Origin: Deltaproteobacteria bacterium
GTDB lineage: Bacteria > Desulfobacterota > Binatia > Binatales > Binataceae
Assembly (NCBI GenBank): GCA_027403435.1
Contig: DAHZDR010000515.1
Span: 1-13,120, forward strand
Length of the DNA stretch: 13,120 bases
Reading direction: 5' to 3'
Part shown: piece by piece, positions 9,601 to 13,120 of the stretch
How the letters are laid out: each line of letters starts with the position of its first letter
How positions within the stretch are numbered: the first letter of the stretch is position 1
Translations under genes and position numbers: made by a program
Notes under the pieces: model-generated
What the model saw: the letters and a program-made list of their open reading frames with translations, nothing else
Told to the model about the DNA's origin: nothing
Database searches by the model: none

Positions 9601-10095
9601 GCCGCCGCCGGCGACCGCCTTGATCATCACGGCGCCGTGCGCGCCGAGCGCGGCGAGAAATTCACGCGCGCCGGCCAGGCTGATGGCGCCGTCGGTGCCC
9701 GGCAATACGGGAACGCCCGCGCGTTCGGCCAGAGCGCGGGCGCGAACCTTGTCGCCGAACAGATCGAGCACCTCGGGCCGCGGACCGACAAAGACGATTC
9801 CCGCTGCGGCGGCGCGGCGCGCGAAATTGGCGTTTTCGCTGAGGAAGCCGTAGCCCGGATGGATCGCGTCGGCGCCCGCCTCTTGCGCGATCGCAACCAT
9901 CTGTTCGAGGTCGAGATAGGGCGCGACGCCGGCGCCGCGCAGCGGCCGGGCGTCGTCGGCCTTGCGCACATGCAACGAACGGGCGTCGTCTTCGGAGAAG
10001 ACCGCGATCGTGCGGATTTCCATCTCGGCGGCGGCGCGAATCACGCGGATCGCAATCTCGCCGCGATTGGCGATCAGCAGACATCTGGGAATCAT
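6658..10095 (-). CDS. Single-chain biotin-dependent acyl-CoA carboxylase (BC-BCCP-CT fusion)
   Basis: This cytoplasmic enzyme carboxylates an acyl-CoA using ATP, bicarbonate and biotin, with all functions in one 1145-residue chain (about 120 kDa). Residues 1-462 are biotin carboxylase: IANRGEIAIR at the N terminus, K159 and the glycine loop GGGGRGM (163-169), and EANPRLQVEH with E294, N296 and R298. An Ala/Pro-rich linker (463-530) follows. The biotin carrier domain (about 533-607) carries EAMKM with biotinyl-Lys574. The carboxyltransferase (about 615-1145) has both crotonase-fold halves: GITSGRCFAGNAA at 800, and RKGYGLGAQAM at 1027-1037 in the second half. This order resembles the single-chain long-chain acyl-CoA carboxylases (LCC) rather than two-subunit PCC, MCC or AccA3/AccD enzymes. 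Substrate cannot be read from sequence; the nearby MaoC and CitE-like genes hint at a branched enoyl-CoA. The start has AAGGA 12 bases upstream. The gene converges on the DedA gene with a 30-base gap. Confidence 0.95.
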   Translation of the reverse strand: MIPRCLLIANRGEIAIRVIRAAAEMEIRTIAVFSEDDARSLHVRKADDARPLRGAGVAPYLDLEQMVAIAQEAGADAIHPGYGFLSENANFARRAAAAGIVFVGPRPEVLDLFGDKVRARALAERAGVPVLPGTDGAISLAGAREFLAALGAHGAVMIKAVAGGGGRGMRAVNRLADLDEAYARCQSEARAAFGNPEVYVERLIPRARHLEVQVLGDRDGGVSHLWERECTMQRRNQKIIEIAPSPGLHPGLRGRLTAAAIRLAEEVRFDNLGTFEFLVDADDRGADAAFFFIEANPRLQVEHTVTEEVTGVDLVKTQLELAGGRSLADLGLLQADIPKPRGFAIQLRVNMESMQPDGAVKPAGGALTAFEPPSGPGLRVDSFAYAGYAASPRFDSLLAKLIAYSPSAQFTDVVRKARRALAEFRIEGVATNLGFLRALLDHPEFAANRLYTRFIEDHIGDLAAAAGAVHRPLFFATPAAAARSATTPAPTRAGAKIDSRDPLAVLHHGKSADPAPAALVPDAPAPSPNGPEITAPDGSITVAALIQGAIAAIDVAAGDLVHRGGQLLVMEAMKMEHVIKAPASGVVSRLVVAVGDVVFEGATLAFIEPSEVQTAEVAEREVVDLDYIRPDLAEVYERHEIGFDANRPDAVARRRKTGQRTARENIDDLCDPGSFVEYGPLVVAAQRRRRSLDDLIHRTPADGMVVGIGRVNGDLFGERAAQCIAMSYDYTVLAGTQGTQNHRKKDRMFELAAKLRLPIVIFAEGGGGRPGDTDGVSPTGLDCPAFNLFGRLSGLVPLVGITSGRCFAGNAALLGCCDVVIATRGSNIGMGGPAMIEGGGLGIFRPEEVGPMEVQVPNGVVDIAVADEAEAGGVARRYLAYFQGRVERWEAADQRLLRGLIPENRLRIYDVRAVIETLADTGSVLEIRRNFGLGMVTALARIEGRPVGIIANNPTHLAGAIDSPGADKAARFMQLCDAHDLPLISLCDTPGIMVGPEGEKTALVRHAARMFVTGANLTVPNCTIILRKGYGLGAQAMAAGSFKAPTFTVAWPTGEFGGMGLEGAVKLGYRNDLAAETDPDKRKQLFDEMVARMYQHGKAVNISSAFEIDDVIDPADSRKWIMAMLRSAPEPAPREGKKRPNIDTW

Positions 10096-10125
10096 AAAGA
10101 CAGCGCTTCCTTAATTCCGCGCAGC

Positions 10126-10152
10126 CGCGGGAAACAACGGATAATTCCCGCG
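10126..10152 (-). promoter_or_regulatory. Inverted repeat overlapping the -10 of a candidate carboxylase promoter
   Basis: The arms CGCGGGAA (10126-10133) and TTCCCGCG (10145-10152) are a perfect 8-bp inverted repeat with an 11-base spacer. On the - strand, a TTGCTT (10165-10170) and an AATTAT (10141-10146) stand 18 bases apart and form a plausible sigma-70 promoter. Its -10 lies inside the repeat. Predicted transcription would begin near 10134, leaving about 40 bases before the carboxylase ATG. This is a typical repressor-operator position. The -35 match is weak, and the repeat could instead act as a terminator stem for the cupredoxin transcript. Confidence 0.4.
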
Positions 10153-10263
10153 ATCGGACGGATAAAGCAAGCCGCGCGGCGTAATTCCGACACCGGCGCC
10201 GCGCCGTGGAGCGGCGTTGGCGGGCGCGGATGACGGGCCGCGCCCGGCGCCGCCCGAGGCGGA

Positions 10264-10659
10264 TTATTTGGTCACGATAATGTGGCCGACCATGTGGTCC
10301 TTTTCATGCGGGATGCAGATGTAAGTGTACTCGCCTGGCGCCGTGAAGGTGTACTTGAACGTCGCGCCAGGCTGCATGAAGCCCGAGTCGAACGGCTTGG
10401 CGCCGGGCGGAAGTTTGACGTCAGCGGGATTTTGCGCGGACGACGCGTCGGTCGTAACGTCGTGCAGCGTCTTCGCGTTGTTGTCCCACTCCACGGTCGT
10501 GCCGACCGGAATCTTGAGCGTCTCCGGATGGTACTGCGGCGGCTTGTCGGTCATCGTAACGACGACCGTTTTGCCGGCGGCGCGCGCGCGCGGCGCGCCA
10601 ATCGCGAGGGCGAGCGCCGCCGACGCGGCGGCGAGGGTCAGAAGCGAGGATTTGGTCAT
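10264..10659 (-). CDS. Secreted plastocyanin-like cupredoxin (type-1 copper protein)
   Basis: This small periplasmic electron-transfer or copper-binding protein has 131 residues from the ATG at 10657-10659. That start gives a clean signal peptide: MTKSSLLTL, an Ala/Leu core, and cleavage near APRARA-AGK. An upstream ATG at 10732-10734 would add 25 residues that spoil the signal peptide, so I reject it. The mature cupredoxin fold shows GTTVEWDNN and all four type-1 copper ligands: H66 (TLHDV), then C115, H118 and M123 in CIPHEKDHM, with C-x2-H-x4-M spacing as in plastocyanin. The partner is unknown. It could shuttle electrons to a redox enzyme outside the window or buffer periplasmic copper. 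It lies 168 bases upstream of the carboxylase on the same strand, and promoter-like sequence in the gap suggests separate transcription. Confidence 0.9.
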   Translation of the reverse strand: MTKSSLLTLAAASAALALAIGAPRARAAGKTVVVTMTDKPPQYHPETLKIPVGTTVEWDNNAKTLHDVTTDASSAQNPADVKLPPGAKPFDSGFMQPGATFKYTFTAPGEYTYICIPHEKDHMVGHIIVTK

Positions 10660-10717
10660 AATCTTGTCGAGCGCCTTTCGAAAAGAAGCAATTCTAATTT
10701 CGCAAAGTCCGGACATA

Positions 10718-10734
10718 AGCATAGTCATCGCCAA
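10718..10734 (-). promoter_or_regulatory. Candidate sigma-54-like promoter upstream of cupredoxin
   Basis: On the - strand this 17-mer reads TTGGCGATGACTATGCT. It has the GG and GC dinucleotides 10 bases apart required at -24 and -12, and matches 10 of the 14 informative positions of YTGGCACGRNNNTTGCW by eye. Transcription would begin about 12 bases past the GC, leaving a leader of roughly 50 bases before the cupredoxin ATG. No sigma-54 activator gene is visible here, and such matches arise by chance, so this is a weak call. Confidence 0.25.
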
Positions 10735-10907
10735 TCCAGGTTTCCAGCGAATTTCGACCCAAGCTTAAACCGCTTTTTTTGGAACTGTGAAGGAAAATTC
10801 CGAATTGCGCAACGTCGCCCAAAGGCTGATGTTCAGGTAGCGGCGCCGGGCCAGCCGGGGCGCGGAGCTTGAGCGCGGCGAATCCGCGGCCACGCCCGGG
10901 CGGAGCG

Positions 10908-10945
10908 CGCAAGCGCCCGCGATCGTTCGCCCGGCCACGCTTGCG
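10908..10945 (+). promoter_or_regulatory. Nested inverted repeats in the MFS leader
   Basis: CGCAAGCG (10908-10915) and CGCTTGCG (10938-10945) are a perfect 8-bp inverted repeat. Inside lies a smaller stem, GCGA-tcgt-TCGC (10919-10930). The element could be an operator for a regulator of the transporter or an RNA structure in its leader. No function is proven by sequence. Confidence 0.3.
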
Positions 10946-10980
10946 GCCCGGAAGTCGATTTGCAAGGTTAAGCGGGCTGA

Positions 10981-11001
10981 AAAGACCGAAGGCGCGTCTT
11001 T
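10981..11001 (+). promoter_or_regulatory. Short hairpin just upstream of the MFS start
   Basis: AAAGAC (10981-10986) and GTCTTT (10996-11001) form a perfect 6-bp stem with a 9-base loop, ending 18 bases before the MFS ATG. Only a poor ribosome site is visible between hairpin and start. It could position the initiation region or influence translation. Confidence 0.3.
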
Positions 11002-11019
11002 CCTACACGGACAGAACCA

Positions 11020-12366
11020 ATGGACGCGGCGAGCTTGGGCGGAGAGATCAACGGCATCCGGCCGACTACGCCGGCGCCGCCGTCGCGCCGCTATCTGCGG
11101 TCGCTGCTCGCGATGCTGATGTCGGCCACGATCTTCGAAGGCTACGACATCACGATTTTCCACCTGTGCACGCCCGATATCGCCCGCACGTTTAATCTGG
11201 GCAACGCCGCGATCGGCGGGATTGCGACGATGGTGCGGATCGGCGGGATATTGTCGTTCTTCGTGGTCACGCTGGCGGACCGGTACGGACGCAAGCCGAT
11301 CATCTCGACGACCGTGCTTTGCTACGCCTTTTTCACCCTGATGACGGCGATTTCGTCCGGGATGTTTACGTTCACGCTCTTCCAGAGCGCGTCGCAGGTG
11401 TTTCTGGCGGCGGAATTCTGTATTGCCGTGACGATTATCTCCGAGGAATTTCCTGACGAGACGCGCGGCCGCGCCATTTCGATCCTCCACATGGTCGCCT
11501 TTATCGGCGTGGCCGCGGCCGGACTGCTCTATGGCCGCGTCGCCGAGTCGCGATGGGGCTGGCGGGGCATGTATTTGATCGGCATCGCGCCGCTGATGGC
11601 GGTGGCGTGGATGCGGCGCGGAATGCGCGAGACCGCGCGTTTCGACCTGGCGACGGGCGCGATCGGCGCGGCTAAACGGCGCGAATTTTTTGCGCCGCTC
11701 CGCCGCTGCTTCAGTTTCGACGAAGGCCCCTACCGATCGCGCCTGCTGATTATGGCCGCGCTCTGCAACTGTATCGGCCTGGTCGGCGGTCCGACGATTT
11801 CGTTCTTCAGCCTTTACGTCAAACGCGACCGGCATTGGACCTCAAGCGAAATCGGCGCGGCGATCGTGCTCGCCTATCTGATGGGCATGCTGGGCACGCT
11901 GATTTGCGGGAGCCTGCTCGATCGAATCGGCCGGCGAACGACGACGGCCGCGTTTTTCATGGCGTCGTCGGCGGCGATGTACACGCTCTTTCGCGGCGCC
12001 AACGACCGCGCGATTCTGTTGGCGATGATGGCGACCATGTTCGCCTATCAGGCGGCGCGCACCGCGATCTCCGCACTCGCCGTGGAACTGTTCCCGACGG
12101 GGGCGCGCGCGACCGGCTACAGCCTGACGGTCCAGGTGTTCGGGCAACTCGGATGGACGCTGGCGCCGCTGGCGGCCGGCCTGCTCGCGGGGCCGATGGG
12201 CGGGTTGGGCAAGGCCGCGTCGCTGTTTGCCGCCGGTCCGTTGATTGGCGTGGCGCTGGTCTTCGGCTTCGTGCCGGAGACCCGCGGCCAAACGCTCGAG
12301 CGGCTTTCGCCCGAACCCGCCGCCGCCGATCCCGGAAGCGGCGGCGCGGGCGAACGGCGCGGATAG
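11020..12366 (+). CDS. MFS transporter, metabolite:H+ symporter type
   Basis: This 448-residue inner-membrane carrier of the major facilitator superfamily has twelve predicted membrane segments. The first runs through LRSLLAMLMSATIFEGYD, whose embedded GYD is typical of sugar, organic acid and aromatic acid:H+ symporters. Motif A appears in loop 2-3 as ADRYGRKP (86-93) and again in loop 8-9 as LDRIGRRT (300-307). PDETRGRAI and the C-terminal PETRGQTLE are further family motifs. A long central cytoplasmic loop (about 205-240) separates the halves. The product ends in a short Gly/Ala/Pro-rich tail. The start at 11020 has a weak ribosome site, but the product aligns naturally from there. It precedes the MaoC gene by 80 bases on the same strand, so it may import or export an organic acid linked to that pathway. 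Substrate cannot be assigned. Confidence 0.92.
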   Translation: MDAASLGGEINGIRPTTPAPPSRRYLRSLLAMLMSATIFEGYDITIFHLCTPDIARTFNLGNAAIGGIATMVRIGGILSFFVVTLADRYGRKPIISTTVLCYAFFTLMTAISSGMFTFTLFQSASQVFLAAEFCIAVTIISEEFPDETRGRAISILHMVAFIGVAAAGLLYGRVAESRWGWRGMYLIGIAPLMAVAWMRRGMRETARFDLATGAIGAAKRREFFAPLRRCFSFDEGPYRSRLLIMAALCNCIGLVGGPTISFFSLYVKRDRHWTSSEIGAAIVLAYLMGMLGTLICGSLLDRIGRRTTTAAFFMASSAAMYTLFRGANDRAILLAMMATMFAYQAARTAISALAVELFPTGARATGYSLTVQVFGQLGWTLAPLAAGLLAGPMGGLGKAASLFAAGPLIGVALVFGFVPETRGQTLERLSPEPAAADPGSGGAGERRG

Positions 12367-12446
12367 CGGGTTTTCGCCGCGCGGACTCGCGAACGGCGTG
12401 TCGATTCTGGTATCAGTTACGCGATTACAGAACCCGCGAGGCTTTT

Positions 12447-12899
12447 ATGGCAGGAAAGTATTTCGAAGAATTCCGCGTCGGCGATGTTTTCAGGCATCAG
12501 CCGAGCCGCACCGTGACGGAAACCGACAATCTGCTCTTCACCACGCTCACCATGAACGTGCAGCCGCTCCATCTGGACGCCGAATTTGCCAAAAAGGCGG
12601 AATTCGGCCAGCGCCTGGTCAATTCGATATTCACCCTCGGGCTGGTCGTGGGATTGTCGGTCGGCGACCTCACGCTCGGCACCACGGTCGGCAATCTCGG
12701 CTTCGACAAGACCGAATTTCCCAAGCCGGTCTTTATCGGCGACACGATTACCGCCGAGACCGAGATTATCGAAGTGCGCGAATCGAAATCGCGTCCGCAA
12801 TGGGGCGTCGTCACGTTCGAGCATCGCGGCGTCAACCAGCGCGGCGAAATCGTGGTCAAGGCGCGCCGGGCGGGAATGATGCTGCGCAAGCCGGCCTGA
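12447..12899 (+). CDS. MaoC-family hot-dog hydratase/dehydratase
   Basis: This is a 150-residue single hot-dog protein of the MaoC/R-hydratase type, which adds water to (or removes it from) enoyl-CoA or mesaconyl-type CoA esters. The start at 12447 has GAGG at 12437-12440 with 5-base spacing. The open frame runs back to 11835, but that part only shadows the MFS gene. The N terminus GKYFEEFRVGDVF and the active-site segment TMNVQPLHLD (35-44) are diagnostic, followed by FGQRLVNSIFTLGLVVGLS. H42 matches the catalytic His of Aeromonas caviae PhaJ (D-x-N-P-L-H), but the catalytic Asp position is N37. I believe this Asn is shared by a subfamily often found beside CitE-like lyases, as in the mycobacterial Rv2498c/Rv2499c pair. 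It converges on such a lyase here. Exact substrate is unknown. Confidence 0.9.
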   Translation: MAGKYFEEFRVGDVFRHQPSRTVTETDNLLFTTLTMNVQPLHLDAEFAKKAEFGQRLVNSIFTLGLVVGLSVGDLTLGTTVGNLGFDKTEFPKPVFIGDTITAETEIIEVRESKSRPQWGVVTFEHRGVNQRGEIVVKARRAGMMLRKPA

Positions 12900-12913
12900 C
12901 CCGCGTCGCCCGA

Positions 12914-12953
12914 CCGCGGCCGGCCGCGCGCGGCGCCGTGCGGCCGGTCGCGG
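12914..12953. terminator. Long GC-rich hairpin, probable bidirectional terminator or barrier
   Basis: Arms 12914-12927 and 12940-12953 pair over 14 bp with a single G-U wobble and a 12-base loop. The hairpin begins 15 bases after the MaoC stop and lies between convergent genes. There is no T-run on either side, so it is not a canonical intrinsic terminator. A stem this stable could still stop or protect both transcripts. Confidence 0.5.
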
Positions 12954-12967
12954 CGAGGGGCGCGATT

Positions 12968-12982
12968 GGGCGCCGGGCGCCC
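12968..12982. terminator. Second short hairpin in the MaoC/CitE-like gap
   Basis: GGGCGC (12968-12973) and GCGCCC (12977-12982) form a perfect 6-bp stem with a CGG loop. It sits 15 bases from the stop codon of the - strand lyase gene, mirroring the hairpin close to the MaoC stop. No T-run follows. Confidence 0.35.
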
Positions 12983-12997
12983 GCGATCGCGCCGCGC

Positions 12998-13120
12998 TCA
13001 GGCGACGCCCAACTCCCGCGCCCATTGCAGCAGATCGCGCGCGGCCTTAACGTGCGCCGTATCGATCATCATGCCGTTGATCACCACCACCGAACTCCCC
13101 TCGGCTTCGCATTTTTCAAC
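12998..13120 (-). CDS. CitE-like CoA-ester lyase (HpcH/HpaI family), C-terminal fragment at window edge
   Basis: The last 40 codons and stop of a gene entering from the right edge are visible. Read on the - strand, the residues include EAEGSSVVVINGMMID and then TAHVKAARDLLQWARELG. This matches the C terminus of citrate-lyase beta-like enzymes, where a Gly-x-Met-Ile-Asp strand is followed by a final helix that packs on the neighbouring subunit. These enzymes cleave or form C-C bonds in CoA esters such as malyl-CoA, citramalyl-CoA or HMG-CoA. The catalytic core lies outside the window, so activity cannot be judged. The convergent pairing with a MaoC gene supports the call. Confidence 0.75.
   Translation of the reverse strand, partial: VEKCEAEGSSVVVINGMMIDTAHVKAARDLLQWARELGVA

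Larger units (their letters stand above)
10660..11019. other. Divergent intergenic region between cupredoxin and MFS gene
   Basis: This 360-base stretch has no credible gene. The left part (about 10680-10812) is markedly richer in A/T than its surroundings, as expected for promoters. It contains a 7-T run (10774-10780) and the palindrome TTGCGCAA (10805-10812). The right part is GC-rich and carries two inverted repeats described separately. I found no convincing sigma-70 promoter for the MFS gene. Confidence 0.6.

Noticed and set aside
9094..10233. Long + strand open frame (379 codons) opposite the carboxylase
   Set aside because: It lies antisense to clear biotin carboxylase motifs, has atypical Ala/Arg/Glu/Gly-rich composition and no family likeness. 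It is a shadow produced by GC-rich third positions. The same applies to frames at 7228-8013 and 8179-8895.
10660..10734. Upstream ATG extending the cupredoxin by 25 residues
   Set aside because: The extension is not signal-like and would bury the good signal peptide that begins at 10659. The stretch also looks like promoter sequence.
10761..10780. AAGC-loop-GCTT followed by seven T as a + strand intrinsic terminator
   Set aside because: The stem is only 4 bp and no + strand gene ends upstream. It is more likely part of the A/T-rich promoter area of the - strand cupredoxin.
11835..12446. N-terminal extension of the MaoC frame over the MFS gene
   Set aside because: The extension is an Arg-rich shadow of MFS coding sequence. 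A MaoC protein of normal length starts at 12447 with a good ribosome site.

Overview
The window is GC-rich and densely coded. It comes from a Gram-negative bacterium, because it encodes an outer-membrane efflux channel, a periplasmic adaptor and an RND pump. Strong GC preference at third codon positions creates many long shadow frames. I cannot name the species. A soil or sediment lineage of Proteobacteria, Desulfobacterota or Binatota type would fit, but this is inference from gene content only. I see no tRNA, rRNA, CRISPR array, insertion sequence or phage gene.

Region 1 (1-6627, + strand) is a tight operon. It holds a TolC/CzcC-type outer-membrane factor (5' end outside the window), a periplasmic adaptor overlapping it by ATGA, a heavy-metal-type (HME) RND permease, and a DedA membrane protein fused to a PAP2-like domain. 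The first three form a tripartite exporter. The fourth may support the envelope or lipid carrier recycling, but its PAP2 half has lost nearly all the phosphatase signature residues.

Region 2 (6658-10734, - strand) is convergent with the operon. It holds a 1145-residue single-chain biotin-dependent acyl-CoA carboxylase (biotin carboxylase, biotin carrier and carboxyltransferase in one polypeptide). Upstream of it is a small secreted type-1 copper protein (cupredoxin). An inverted repeat overlaps a plausible -10 element in front of the carboxylase, and a sigma-54-like element lies in front of the cupredoxin.

Region 3 (11020-13120) holds an MFS metabolite transporter and a MaoC-type hot-dog hydratase on the + strand. 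The C-terminal 40 codons of a CitE-like (HpcH/HpaI) CoA-ester lyase lie on the - strand at the right edge. Two strong hairpins separate the convergent MaoC and CitE-like genes.

Carboxylase, MaoC hydratase and CitE-like lyase could catalyse carboxylation, hydration and C-C cleavage of a branched enoyl-CoA, as at the end of leucine or acyclic terpenoid breakdown. The MFS carrier might move a related acid. This linkage is inference from family roles and proximity. The most unusual points are the residue-stripped PAP2 domain fused to DedA, an RND adaptor with no recognisable lipoyl domain, the all-in-one carboxylase beside MaoC and CitE genes, and an Asn in place of the usual catalytic Asp in the MaoC protein.
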